Shown here: piece by piece, positions 1 through 7,932 of the stretch
Numbering within the stretch: the first letter of the stretch is position 1
How the letters are laid out: each line of letters starts with the position of its first letter
Assembly: GCA_900553945.1 (NCBI GenBank)
Contig: USFR01000002.1
Span: 124,001 to 188,000, forward strand
DNA from: an uncultured Clostridium sp.
GTDB taxonomy: Bacteria > Bacillota > Clostridia > TANB77 > CAG-508
Direction: 5' to 3'
DNA length: 64,000 nt
Notes under the pieces: model-generated
The model's database searches: none
What the model saw: the letters and a program-made list of their open reading frames with translations, nothing else
What the model was told of the DNA's origin: nothing
Translations under genes and position numbers: made by a program

Positions 1-156
1 TATTCAAAAATAGAAATGATCGGATCATTATGCACATTAATGTCAAGAGGAGCAATCATAAGCGTTCTAGTAGTAATAACTGTATTACCAGCAATGCTAA
101 TGATTTTCGACAAATTAGTATGTAAAACGACATCAAAAATGAAAGAATGTAAATAG
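1..156 (+). CDS. MMPL/RND family transporter, C-terminal fragment
   Basis: The first 51 codons are open in frame 1 and end at a TAG. They encode one hydrophobic helix (about residues 18-38 of the fragment) followed by a short basic tail, with the GSLCTLMSRGAIISVLVVI pattern typical of the last transmembrane helix of MMPL/RND-type exporters. The start lies outside the window, so length and family cannot be confirmed. The next gene begins 16 bases later behind an AAAGGAAG ribosome site, so the two are probably one operon. MMPL proteins beside secreted heptad-repeat proteins are a common Firmicutes arrangement, which supports the call. Confidence is limited by the short fragment. Confidence 0.6.
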   Translation, partial: YSKIEMIGSLCTLMSRGAIISVLVVITVLPAMLMIFDKLVCKTTSKMKECK

Positions 157-171
157 AAAGGAAGTATAATT

Positions 172-2124
172 ATGAATAACAAATTGTCTAAAATATCAGC
201 TAGTATTTTATTAGGAACAATGCTAGTGTACACATTACCAGTAGCTGCATTCACCAAAGACGAAACAGTCTATACAAATGCAAAAAGTAATGGAGAACAA
301 TATCAAACAATAGTTACAGACCATTTGATAAACGAAGAAGATGAAAAACTTCTAAAAGATATGACAAACCTTTTAAATGTCGAAAATACAAGTGGAGACG
401 AAAAATTTACTCAGGATGGAGAAAGCCTAGTTTGGGAAGCGGATTCAAACGATATATATTATAAAGGTGAAACAGATCAAGAATTGCCAGTTAAATTAAA
501 CATTAAATATGAACTAGACGGAAAAGAAATCAGTTCAGACGAAATAGCTGGAAAATCAGGAAAAGTTAAAATTACGATATCATTCGAAAATAAAGAAGAA
601 CACGAAGTTCAAATAAACGGAAAAACAGAAAAAATGTATACACCATTTGTTGTAGCAACAGGAACATACATAAACAACGACAACAATAAAAACATAGAAG
701 TAACAAACGGAAAAGCAATAGATGACGGAAGTAAAACAATGGTGGTTGGATTAACATTCCCAGGAATGCAAGAAAGTTTAAACATTGACAAAGACACATT
801 AGAAATTCCAACATCAATTGAAATAACAATGGAAACAACAAACTTTGAAATGAACAATATTATAAACTACACAACACCAAAATTAATTGAAGATTCAGAA
901 TTAGATATATTCAGCAAATTAGATGACATATATAGCAAAGTTGAAACACTACAATCTGCAAGCAAACAAATTGAAAACGGAGCAAAAACATTATCAGATG
1001 GAACAACAACTTATGTTGAAAAATCAGAAGAATTTAATCAAGCATTAAATAAATTTTCAGATGGAGTAAGCTCAGCAAATACAAGCTATTCAAGCATTGA
1101 TGCAGGAATTAAGAACCTTAATTCATCAGTACCAGATTTAACATCAGGAACTAAATCTTTATCAGATAATTTAGGTGCTGTAAACAATGGCGTAAAAACA
1201 ATGTCAGACATGTTAGATGGTTCACAAGAATCAATGAATAACTTAAAAAATGGAGCAAAAAATATTTCAGAAGGTTTGACAGGCTTAAGCATAGCAATGA
1301 AAACGACAGACTATACAGAAGAAATAAATAAAATAAAATCTCAAATAGATACAAACACAAAAATGATTACAACATTGAACACAACAACAGAACAATTAAG
1401 CAAAGTATTATTAGAAGATACAACATTATCAAAAGCAACGGCACAAGCAATAAAAGCACAAATAACAGCAAACCAATCAACAATTGCGACATTAACAGCA
1501 GATAAAGTATATTTAAATAACATGATTACATCATTAAATGCATCAAATACACAAATAGGAAAATTAAAGCAACAAGTTGATACCTTAGCTCAAGGTGCAA
1601 AAGATGTTAGCGATGGAGTTAATGGTTTATTAAATCAAGTAGGAGAGTTAAACACAAAAATTAAAGTATTAAATACAAACACAGGAAAAATGGCAGTAGG
1701 AGCAAACAAATTATATCAAGGAACATTAGGACTAGAAGCAGGAACAACAAAATTAGCACAAGGTTCTGAACAAATGAAAGCAGGATTAAGCACAATAAAT
1801 ACAAGCTCACAAGCACTATACAGTGCAAACAATCAATTAGTAGAAGGAGCAAAAACAATCCAATCTGGAGCGGCAGAATTAGCAGAAGGAACAGCAGAAT
1901 TTAATAAAACAGGAATTGACGTTATCTGCAATTATGTAACAGGAGACTTGAAAAACTTAGAAACAAGAGCAGAAAAACTAAAAGAACTATCAGACGAATA
2001 CAACACATTCACAAAATTAGATGACGAAAATAAAGGAAAAGTAAAATTCATTACAATAGTTAATTCAATAAAAAAAGATGACAACAAAGGACAAGAAGAA
2101 ATAGACGAAAAAACATCTAAATAA
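172..2124 (+). CDS. Secreted or surface YhgE-like heptad-repeat protein
   Basis: 650 residues. A signal-peptide-like N-terminus (residues 1-27, basic then hydrophobic, ending VAAF) precedes a soluble region (about 30-245) and then a long helical region with repeated Leu-x-x-Gly heptads (about 255-590; for example GANKLYQG, GAKTIQSG). This is the X-X-X-Leu-x-x-Gly pattern of the YhgE/phage-infection-protein family. No C-terminal membrane anchor is visible; the tail is charged and ends EIDEKTSK. It follows the MMPL fragment by 16 bases and probably works with it at the membrane, perhaps as an extracellular coiled-coil component of the exporter. That partnership is inference from context. The substrate is unknown. 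Confidence 0.7.
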   Translation: MNNKLSKISASILLGTMLVYTLPVAAFTKDETVYTNAKSNGEQYQTIVTDHLINEEDEKLLKDMTNLLNVENTSGDEKFTQDGESLVWEADSNDIYYKGETDQELPVKLNIKYELDGKEISSDEIAGKSGKVKITISFENKEEHEVQINGKTEKMYTPFVVATGTYINNDNNKNIEVTNGKAIDDGSKTMVVGLTFPGMQESLNIDKDTLEIPTSIEITMETTNFEMNNIINYTTPKLIEDSELDIFSKLDDIYSKVETLQSASKQIENGAKTLSDGTTTYVEKSEEFNQALNKFSDGVSSANTSYSSIDAGIKNLNSSVPDLTSGTKSLSDNLGAVNNGVKTMSDMLDGSQESMNNLKNGAKNISEGLTGLSIAMKTTDYTEEINKIKSQIDTNTKMITTLNTTTEQLSKVLLEDTTLSKATAQAIKAQITANQSTIATLTADKVYLNNMITSLNASNTQIGKLKQQVDTLAQGAKDVSDGVNGLLNQVGELNTKIKVLNTNTGKMAVGANKLYQGTLGLEAGTTKLAQGSEQMKAGLSTINTSSQALYSANNQLVEGAKTIQSGAAELAEGTAEFNKTGIDVICNYVTGDLKNLETRAEKLKELSDEYNTFTKLDDENKGKVKFITIVNSIKKDDNKGQEEIDEKTSK

Positions 2125-2157
2125 AAATTAACTCAAAGGTAATTTTAATAAAAATTA

Positions 2158-2189
2158 GAAAAGCTTGCAAGTTGATTTGCAAGCTTTTC
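2158..2189 (+). terminator. Hairpin after the heptad-repeat gene
   Basis: A perfect 13-base-pair inverted repeat (GAAAAGCTTGCAA, 2158-2170, with its complement 2177-2189) with a 6-base loop lies 33 bases after the stop codon. The T tract is poor (ACCTTATTATT), so termination may be incomplete or the stem may only protect the 3' end. Confidence 0.6.
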
Positions 2190-2269
2190 ACCTTATTATT
2201 CAATAGTAAATTCACAAGAAAAATATAAAAAACACACTTAAAACAAACCAACAAAATATAGAAAAACAA

Positions 2270-2298
2270 TTGAAAAACCGCAGTATACCAGATATAAT
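2270..2298 (+). promoter_or_regulatory. Sigma-A type promoter for the PHP gene
   Basis: TTGAAA (2270-2275), a 17-base spacer and TATAAT (2293-2298), just ahead of the GGAG ribosome site of the PHP phosphoesterase. Confidence 0.7.
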
Positions 2299-2334
2299 TG
2301 ATATGTGAATTTGAAAAAAGATCGGAGAATAAAA

Positions 2335-3207
2335 ATGATAGATATACACATGCACACAATATATTCAGATGGAGATAAAACAGTAGAAGAACTACTAAAA
2401 TTATGCGAAGCAAGAAAGTTAGAATATATTTCAATAACAGACCATGACACATGTAAACAATATGAAGACGAAGCTTTCAAAAATAATAAAATATTTACTG
2501 GAAAAATAATTAAAGGTTCAGAACTTCACGCATCATTCCAAAACAAAAGCATTGAAATTCTAGCATACAACATCGATACAGACATAATAAACAAATGGTG
2601 CGAAAAATATTATTCAGAAAAAGAGTTGAGAAAACAACAAAAAATATTTAAAGAAAGACTATTCAAAATATGTGATGAACACGGACTTGTATACGATAAA
2701 AGTAAAATACCTGAACCTAAAAAAGCAACAGAATTTGTAGAACAACCAATTTACAAAGAAGTAATGGCACACGAAGAAAATCACAAAATATTAGGAGAAT
2801 TCACAGAATCATTTAGTATATTTTTCAGAAAAGGTTTGGCAAATCCAGAAAGCAGTTACTTTATGAACCATATCGAATTTAGACCAAAATACAAAGAAGT
2901 AATAGACATTATTCATAAAGCAGGCGGAAAAGCATTTTTGGCACATCCATTTGAATATAAATTTAAAGATACAATTAAATACATTGACGATTTAAGAGAA
3001 GAAGCGGAGCTAGATGGAATAGAATGTTTCCATCCATCATCAATGGACGATGATAAAAAAGATATTTTAGTTGAATATGCTAGAAAAAATAATTTATATA
3101 TTAGTGGTGGAAGCGATTACCATGGAAATCCAAAGCCAGATATAGAAGTAGGAATTGGAAGAGGCAATTTAAATATTCCTAAAGAAATAATAGAAGAATG
3201 GTTGTAA
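2335..3207 (+). CDS. PHP-domain phosphoesterase (TrpH-like)
   Basis: 290 residues. The N-terminus carries the PHP signature (DIHMHTIYSDG, residues 3-13), followed by ITDHD (34-38), GSELHA (61-66), an AHPFEY motif in the C-terminal half and GGSDYHG near 258-264. These are the metal-binding His/Asp clusters of PHP enzymes, and all look intact. The nearest known class is the stand-alone TrpH/RNase AM type that acts on phosphate esters or RNA 5' ends; the substrate here is not determined. An in-frame GTG lies 30 bases upstream, but the ATG at 2335 has GGAG at a good distance and places the HMH motif at residues 5-7 as in the family. A methyltransferase remnant begins 5 bases after the stop. Confidence 0.85.
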   Translation: MIDIHMHTIYSDGDKTVEELLKLCEARKLEYISITDHDTCKQYEDEAFKNNKIFTGKIIKGSELHASFQNKSIEILAYNIDTDIINKWCEKYYSEKELRKQQKIFKERLFKICDEHGLVYDKSKIPEPKKATEFVEQPIYKEVMAHEENHKILGEFTESFSIFFRKGLANPESSYFMNHIEFRPKYKEVIDIIHKAGGKAFLAHPFEYKFKDTIKYIDDLREEAELDGIECFHPSSMDDDKKDILVEYARKNNLYISGGSDYHGNPKPDIEVGIGRGNLNIPKEIIEEWL

Positions 3208-3212
3208 TAAAA

Positions 3213-3789
3213 ATGGAAAACGAAAAATTTTATAAAAATACAAAATATGCACCACAAAACAAAATGGTAACAAGATTCATCAAAATGAACGTAACAACGG
3301 GAAAAGCAATAGACTTAGGATGTGGAGCTGGAAGAGACACAGTATATCTAATAAAAAATGGTTGGGATGTATTAGCAATAGATAGAGTAGATACAGAAAA
3401 AATTATAGTAAATCAATTAAATCAAGAAGAACAAAAAAGATTTAGGTTCGAAAAACAAAATTTTAAAGACATAAAATTAGAAACAACCAACTTGGTAGTT
3501 GCAAATTTTAGCATACCATTTTGTCCAAAGGATTGCTTTCAAGAATTTTGGAATAGAATAACAAACAGCATTTTAAAAGAACGGATATTTTGTTGGAAAT
3601 TTCTTTGGACTAAATGATGCATGGAAAGACAAAGAAGAAATAATATTTTTAAGCAAAGAACAAGTTTTAAAATTGTTTGAGAATTCTTTTGAAATGATTG
3701 AATTTCACGAAATAGAGAAAGATTTAACAACAGGATTAGGAACTATAAAGCACTGGCATTTATATAATATAATCGCAAAGAAGAGATAA
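3213..3789 (+). pseudogene. SAM-dependent methyltransferase (TehB-like), frameshifted
   Basis: The first part (to about 3580) encodes a class I methyltransferase N-terminus: FYKNTKYAPQNK, then the SAM-binding motif I IDLGCGAGRDTVYL. Just after ITNSILKE the frame breaks and would end at 3617. Reading from 3583 in the +1 frame restores a continuous family-like C-terminus (GYFVGNFFGLNDAWK, then GLGTIKHWHLYNIIAKKR) to a TAA at 3787-3789. A single extra base near 3581-3583 would explain this. The protein is therefore broken or the sequence has a one-base error there. An upstream ATG at 3198 overlaps the PHP gene; neither start has a strong ribosome site. If repaired it would be about 192 residues, normal for TehB-like enzymes. 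Confidence 0.75.
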
Positions 3790-3827
3790 ATCGCAGTAAT
3801 GTTATAATAAATAAAAATGAAAGGAAA

Positions 3828-3871
3828 TATACTAGTTAGTCTACGCCACCTAGTATAAAAAAGGAAAGAGG
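3828..3871 (+). promoter_or_regulatory. Candidate preQ1-I-like riboswitch
   Basis: A perfect 8-base-pair stem (TATACTAG 3828-3835, complement 3850-3857) closes a 14-base loop rich in C and ending CCAC. It is followed at once by an A-rich tail (AAAAAAGGAAAGAGG) that contains the ribosome site of the next gene. A short stem, a C-rich loop and an A-rich tail leading into the Shine-Dalgarno sequence is the layout of preQ1-I aptamers. The downstream gene is a queuosine-precursor transporter, as expected for this class. The loop does not match the textbook type I consensus letter for letter, so this is a candidate. The expected mode is translational control by sequestering the ribosome site. Confidence 0.6.
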
Positions 3872-3877
3872 TAAAAA

Positions 3878-4537
3878 ATGAATATTGTATTAGGAATTAT
3901 AAGTATAATTGCAACTTTTAGTATAGTTGTATGTATGGAAAAAATGTTTAAAAAAGAAGGATTATATGTATGGATAAGTATTGCTACAATTACGGCGAAT
4001 ATCCTAGTATGTAAAAGCATAGATATTCTAGGATTAACAGCAAGTTTAGGTAATGTAATGTTTGCATCAATTTTCCTTGCAACAGATATTTTAAGCGAAA
4101 AATATGATGTGAAAGATAGTAGAAAGGCAGTAATGCTAGCCATTGCTTCACAAATAATTTTTATATTAGCAACAACACTTGCAGTTTCATATATTCCAAG
4201 CGAAACAGATCTAAGCAATGAAAGTATGAAAACATTATTTTCTATAAATGCAAGAGTAAGTATTTCAAGTATCGTTATGTTTGGAGCAAGTAACATGCTA
4301 GACATATACTTGTTTGAAAAAATTAAAAAGAAATTTCCAAAGCAATTGTGGCTTAGAAATAACGTATCTACAATAATTTCAAACTGTTTAGAAAATTATT
4401 TCTTTGTATTTTTTGCATTTGCAGGAATTTATGACTATAGCACTATTCTAAGCATTGCAACAACGACATCTATATTAGAAATAATAATTGCAATTTGTGA
4501 TACACCATTTATGTACATAGCTAAAAAGCTAAAATAA
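3878..4537 (+). CDS. Queuosine precursor transporter (VUT/YhhQ family)
   Basis: 219 residues, almost entirely hydrophobic, with about six membrane segments. The pattern ANILVCKSIDILGLTASLGNVMFASIFLATDILSEKYG-like in the first third (ATDILSEKY is characteristic) and a charged loop before NNVSTIISN match the VUT/YhhQ family (PF02592), which imports queuosine precursors such as preQ0 or preQ1. It starts 6 bases after a GAGG ribosome site that lies in the tail of the preQ1-like leader. Together with tgt and queA elsewhere in the window this supports preQ1 salvage followed by tRNA modification. No de novo queCDEF genes are in view. Confidence 0.85.
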   Translation: MNIVLGIISIIATFSIVVCMEKMFKKEGLYVWISIATITANILVCKSIDILGLTASLGNVMFASIFLATDILSEKYDVKDSRKAVMLAIASQIIFILATTLAVSYIPSETDLSNESMKTLFSINARVSISSIVMFGASNMLDIYLFEKIKKKFPKQLWLRNNVSTIISNCLENYFFVFFAFAGIYDYSTILSIATTTSILEIIIAICDTPFMYIAKKLK

Positions 4538-4543
4538 ATTAGG

Positions 4544-4579
4544 AAAAAGATATGTAATGAAAGAATTACATATCTTTTT
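4544..4579 (+). terminator. Rho-independent terminator
   Basis: A 15-base-pair stem (AAAAAGATATGTAAT, 4544-4558, with its complement 4565-4579) with a 6-base loop and a run of T in the 3' arm directly follows the transporter gene. Confidence 0.85.
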
Positions 4580-4682
4580 TACGTAACTTTAATGATAATC
4601 CATAGTTATACTTGGGGATAATTATTATAATAACGAATTGCACTTGTGACTGAAATATGCTGAAAATCTGAAAATGTCCATA

Positions 4683-4711
4683 TTGCGGTTTTATGTAAAG
4701 TGTGCTATAAT
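4683..4711 (+). promoter_or_regulatory. Sigma-A type promoter for the SPFH gene
   Basis: TTGCGG (4683-4688), 17-base spacer, TATAAT (4706-4711). The region 4581-4682 upstream holds no gene. Confidence 0.65.
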
Positions 4712-4767
4712 AACCAAGACACTGTAAATTTGCAAAAGCTAGATGGAGAAAAGGAAAGGGGAAAATT

Positions 4768-5781
4768 ATGACATTAGTATTACTCATCATTGGCATTATT
4801 GCAACTGTCGTAGGGATTTTTGCATGCTTTTTCCGGGGTGAATTCTTCGAAGATTGGCCCAAAGGTGTAAAAGTGGCATTCCTTGTAGTAGGTATCTTAT
4901 TAATTTTTCTGAGTCAATCAGTATACGTTGTGAAAACAAATCACACAGGCGTATCGGTTACACTTGGTCAGGTAAATGAGAATCCTGTTAAACCAGGAAT
5001 TGGCTTCAAAAAGCCATTCGTCGAAACAATTCACGACTTTGATAACCGGCAGAATACAACTACAATTGCGGATAAATGCTGGTCGGAAACAAAAGACAGA
5101 ACCACGATATATTACGAAAATGTATCAGTAAGCTATCAGATACCAGCAGAAGGTGTTATATGGTTGTACAACAATGTTGAAGATACAGACAATCTTCTGG
5201 GAACAGATATTGTTTCTTCAGCAGTAAAAGCTGCGAGTGTCAAGTTTGCAGATACAGATGCAACGAATCGTGGCTTAATTGAGCCAGAAGTAACAAAGGC
5301 GTTGCAGAAACTAGCAGACGAAAAATATGGCGTGGGACGCGTAATCGTAGTTAGCACAATCGTTGGTAATGCAGACTTCCTCGACGAGTACAATCAGGCT
5401 CTTGAACAGAAGAGACTGGCACAGATTGAGAAAGATAAGCAGGACATTGAAAACGAGAAAGCTATCGCCAAAGCAAACAATGACAAAGAAGTATCTAAGA
5501 TTAACGCAGAAAAAGACTACAATGAAAAGGTACAGGCAGCCAAGGCTGAAGCAGATGCACTCTATGAGTTAGCACAGAAGCAGGCCGAAGCGAATGACCT
5601 TTTAGCTAACAGCTTAACAGACCCTATCTTAAGACAGCAGTTCTTAGATAAGTGGGACGGAAAGTTCCCAAACTATGTCGGCGGTGAAAGCGGTTCGTTT
5701 ATTTTCAATATGCTTGAAGATGCCGAACAGCAGCAGTCCAATACGGATACATCTGCAGAAAATGCAGAAAGTAGCAAATAA
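4768..5781 (+). CDS. SPFH/prohibitin-domain membrane protein
   Basis: 337 residues. Two hydrophobic helices (about 1-22 and 33-55) precede an SPFH domain (about 55-230, beginning SVYVVKTNHTGVSVTLGQV), an Ala/Glu/Lys-rich coiled coil (about 205-285) and an acidic Gln/Ser tail. SPFH proteins assemble into membrane scaffolds; the specific client here is unknown. It has its own promoter and terminator, so it is a single-gene unit. Composition is clearly different from its neighbours: Gln codons are nearly all CAG, CGC/CGT/CGG Arg codons and GCC/GTC codons are frequent and GC is visibly higher, while surrounding genes use CAA and AGA. This suggests fairly recent acquisition from a higher-GC relative. 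Confidence 0.85.
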   Translation: MTLVLLIIGIIATVVGIFACFFRGEFFEDWPKGVKVAFLVVGILLIFLSQSVYVVKTNHTGVSVTLGQVNENPVKPGIGFKKPFVETIHDFDNRQNTTTIADKCWSETKDRTTIYYENVSVSYQIPAEGVIWLYNNVEDTDNLLGTDIVSSAVKAASVKFADTDATNRGLIEPEVTKALQKLADEKYGVGRVIVVSTIVGNADFLDEYNQALEQKRLAQIEKDKQDIENEKAIAKANNDKEVSKINAEKDYNEKVQAAKAEADALYELAQKQAEANDLLANSLTDPILRQQFLDKWDGKFPNYVGGESGSFIFNMLEDAEQQQSNTDTSAENAESSK

Positions 5782-5812
5782 ATAGTTTTTGGTTTTGTAT
5801 CCATCTAGCAAT

Positions 5813-5844
5813 AAGCGCTGAGATTCAATGGAATTTTGGCGCTT
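5813..5844 (+). terminator. Terminator after the SPFH gene
   Basis: AAGCGC (5813-5818) pairs with GCGCTT (5839-5844), extended inward by TGAGATTC with GAATTTTG including G-T pairs, and followed by TTCTAAAT. The hairpin lies 31 bases after the stop. Confidence 0.75.
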
Positions 5845-5961
5845 TTCTAAATTAAATATTATGATTACTTAAAAGATTAAAATCCATAAATTAAGAAAAA
5901 ATTAATTGTATGAAAAAAGCACACATATACAGCGACTTTAGTAATCATCTGCTTTTATTCC

Positions 5962-5990
5962 TTGAATAAAAAAATGCTATATGTTAGAAT
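5962..5990 (+). promoter_or_regulatory. Sigma-A type promoter for the hydrolase operon
   Basis: TTGAAT (5962-5967), 17-base spacer, TAGAAT (5985-5990), ahead of an AGGAG ribosome site at 6007-6011. Confidence 0.65.
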
Positions 5991-6020
5991 ACAGAAAAAA
6001 GTTTTTAGGAGTAATAATGT

Positions 6021-7007
6021 GTGGAAAATATAAAAAAGAAAAAGATAATAAAGACAATAATAATTTCAATAACAATCTTAATAATTTTAATAGCTGGAAT
6101 ATCATACGGGATTGGAAACTATTTTGTTAATTATGCAATTGCAAGAAGTGGAAATGGCGGAGATAGACAAGTAAAAGACGAAGCTACAATAAGCCAAGAA
6201 TCAGAAGATGTTATACAAAAAAATAGAAAAGAAGCAACAGAAAAAGCTGAAGAGTGGAGCAATAGTATTGAACAAAAGAATGTTGAAATAACAGCAAAAG
6301 ATGGCATAAAGCTAAAAGGAACAGAATACATAGTTAATACAGAAAATAATAAATGGGCGATTGTATTACATGGATATCGTTCAAGTCCAAAATCAGTTTT
6401 AACAATAGGAGAACATTTTTCAGAAGAGGGATATAATGTACTAATTCCAAACATGAGAGGTTGCGGAGAAAGCGAAGGAAAGTATATTGGAATGGGCTGG
6501 TTAGATAAAGATGATTTACAAGTATGGATAAAATTAATAGTAGAACAAAATGAAAATTCAGAAATAATATTACATGGATCATCAATGGGTTCTGCAACAG
6601 TATTGATGGCCTCAGGAGACAATTTGCCATCAAATGTTAAAGCGATAATTTCAGATAGTGGATATACTTCCGTGTGGGATATTTTTGCATCTGAGGCAAA
6701 GAAAAGATTTAACATTCCAAAGTTTCCAGTACTTAATATGTTCCAAGTTGTAGCACAAATTCGCGCAGGATATAATATTAAAAAAGCATCAGCATTAGAT
6801 CAAGTAAAGAAAAGTAAAACACCTATATTATTTATTCATGGTGATGCAGATGATTTTGTACCAGAATATATGTGCGAACAGCTATATGAAGCAGCTAACT
6901 GTAAAAAAGAAAAATTGATTATAGAAGGTGCAGGACACACAGATTCTAAATATAAAGAACCAGAAACTTATTATAATAAAATATTTGAATTTATAAATAA
7001 TATATAA
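6021..7007 (+). CDS. Membrane-anchored alpha/beta hydrolase
   Basis: 328 residues. A basic N-terminus and one hydrophobic helix (about 10-32) anchor a serine hydrolase that probably faces outward. The catalytic triad is visible: nucleophile Ser188 in GSSMG (186-190), Asp277 in HGDADDFVP, and His306 in GAGHTD; an oxyanion-type LHGYRSSP lies at 116-123. This matches the BAAT/prolyl-oligopeptidase-like hydrolases of Firmicutes annotated only as alpha/beta hydrolase; the substrate is unknown. The start is GTG at 6021, 9 bases after AGGAG; an ATG at 6017 is out of frame. A phosphodiesterase gene follows 14 bases later and is probably cotranscribed. Confidence 0.85.
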   Translation: MENIKKKKIIKTIIISITILIILIAGISYGIGNYFVNYAIARSGNGGDRQVKDEATISQESEDVIQKNRKEATEKAEEWSNSIEQKNVEITAKDGIKLKGTEYIVNTENNKWAIVLHGYRSSPKSVLTIGEHFSEEGYNVLIPNMRGCGESEGKYIGMGWLDKDDLQVWIKLIVEQNENSEIILHGSSMGSATVLMASGDNLPSNVKAIISDSGYTSVWDIFASEAKKRFNIPKFPVLNMFQVVAQIRAGYNIKKASALDQVKKSKTPILFIHGDADDFVPEYMCEQLYEAANCKKEKLIIEGAGHTDSKYKEPETYYNKIFEFINNI

Positions 7008-7021
7008 ATAGGAGGAAGATT

Positions 7022-7558
7022 ATGAAAGTATTAGTAGTATCAGATATTCACGGATCATCATACTATGCAAGCAAAATACCTGAAATTTTTGAAAAAGAAA
7101 AAGCCGATAAAATAATTTTACTAGGAGATTTATATTATCATGGACCAAGAAATCCATTAACAAAAGAATATGCTCCAATGAAAGTTGCTGAAGCATTAAA
7201 TTCTTTAAAACAATATATAGAAGCTGTAAAAGGAAATTGCGATGCAGAAGTAGACGAAATGATTTCAGAATTTAAATTAAACGATAATCTTTTATTAGAC
7301 ATAAATGGCAAAAAAGTATTTTGCACACATGGACAAAATTATAATATAGACAACTTGCCAAACGAAAAAATAGATGTAATGCTATATGGACACTTCCACA
7401 CAGGCTTCATAAAAGAAAAAGATGGAATAATTTTTGCCAACCCAGGTTCAATCTCATTACCAAAAGATAATACAGAAAACAGTTATCTAACAATTGATGA
7501 AGAAAAAATGGAGTTAAAAAATACAGATGGAAAAGTAATAGACAGTATAAATTTTTAA
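7022..7558 (+). CDS. YfcE/MJ0936-family metallophosphodiesterase
   Basis: 178 residues, the usual length. All metallophosphoesterase motifs are present: SDIHG (residues 7-11), LLGDLYYHG, the KGNCD loop, CTHGQ and YGHFHTG, followed by the family ending ANPGSISLPK. Members hydrolyse phosphodiester model substrates using two metal ions; the physiological substrate is not settled. The gene follows the membrane hydrolase by 14 bases with a GGAGG ribosome site, so it is the second gene of that operon. Confidence 0.88.
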   Translation: MKVLVVSDIHGSSYYASKIPEIFEKEKADKIILLGDLYYHGPRNPLTKEYAPMKVAEALNSLKQYIEAVKGNCDAEVDEMISEFKLNDNLLLDINGKKVFCTHGQNYNIDNLPNEKIDVMLYGHFHTGFIKEKDGIIFANPGSISLPKDNTENSYLTIDEEKMELKNTDGKVIDSINF

Positions 7559-7565
7559 AAAGTCA

Positions 7566-7594
7566 TTGCCAACAAAGTTCATTTAGTATATAAT
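7566..7594 (+). promoter_or_regulatory. Promoter of the manganese-riboswitch operon
   Basis: TTGCCA (7566-7571), 17-base spacer, TATAAT (7589-7594). The predicted start near 7601 is just ahead of the aptamer. Confidence 0.75.
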
Positions 7595-7604
7595 GTCGTC
7601 AATA

Positions 7605-7738
7605 TGAATGAGGGAGTAATTAGCATATTTTAAATATGTAACATAGCCAACATACCCGATTTTAAAATCTGACTATGTTTTAAATAATGAGACTTGTTTG
7701 CAACTAACAAAAAGTATGCAAACTGGTCTCTTTTTTGC
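7605..7738 (+). promoter_or_regulatory. yybP-ykoY (Mn2+) riboswitch with terminator
   Basis: The leader contains GGGAGTA near 7612, a CAACATACCCGA segment near 7648-7659 and a stem AACATAG/CTATGTT that brings them together. These are the two conserved loop regions of the yybP-ykoY aptamer. It ends in a strong intrinsic terminator: GAGAC-TTG-TTTGCA (from 7690) pairs with TGCAAA-CTG-GTCTC, followed by TTTTTT at 7731-7736. In this class Mn2+ binding prevents termination and turns on efflux genes. The gene controlled here is a P-type cation ATPase, one of the classic targets (as for Lactococcus yoaB). An ON switch for Mn2+ export is therefore the likely function. Confidence 0.85.
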
Positions 7739-7740
7739 TT

Positions 7741-7840
7741 AACAAGAAGTTTTTTGAACACAAAATCATAGAGAATGCATAGAAATTTGTAATACAAATT
7801 TAGCAGACAGACTAAAAATACTATACTAAGTAAAAACATC
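7741..7840 (+). repeat. Degenerate copy of the aggaagttc-type intergenic repeat
   Basis: AACAAGAAGTTTTTTGAAC (from 7741) resembles the AATAAGAAGTTCTCCGAAC hairpin found after terminators at 16263 and 50507. It is followed by AATGCATAGAAATTTGTAA (from about 7775), which matches the second block at 16306. The 3' half is not recognisable. This copy lies between the riboswitch terminator and the ATPase start, and so within the leader transcript. Confidence 0.45.
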
Positions 7841-7932
7841 ATAATAATATGTTTTTTTATTATAATAAAAAGAGACCTGAGCAAAAAACTAATGATTAGC
7901 AATGAAACATTATTTATAAGGAGGAAAGAAAA

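Noticed and set aside
2117..2480. Minus-strand frames of 80 and 111 codons
   Set aside because: They overlap the hairpin, the promoter and the start of the PHP gene in antisense and are typical Leu/Phe/Ile shadows of A-rich coding DNA.
7630..7902. 90-codon minus-strand open frame
   Set aside because: It is antisense to the riboswitch terminator and leader, is a run of hydrophobic residues from T-rich DNA and has no ribosome site.
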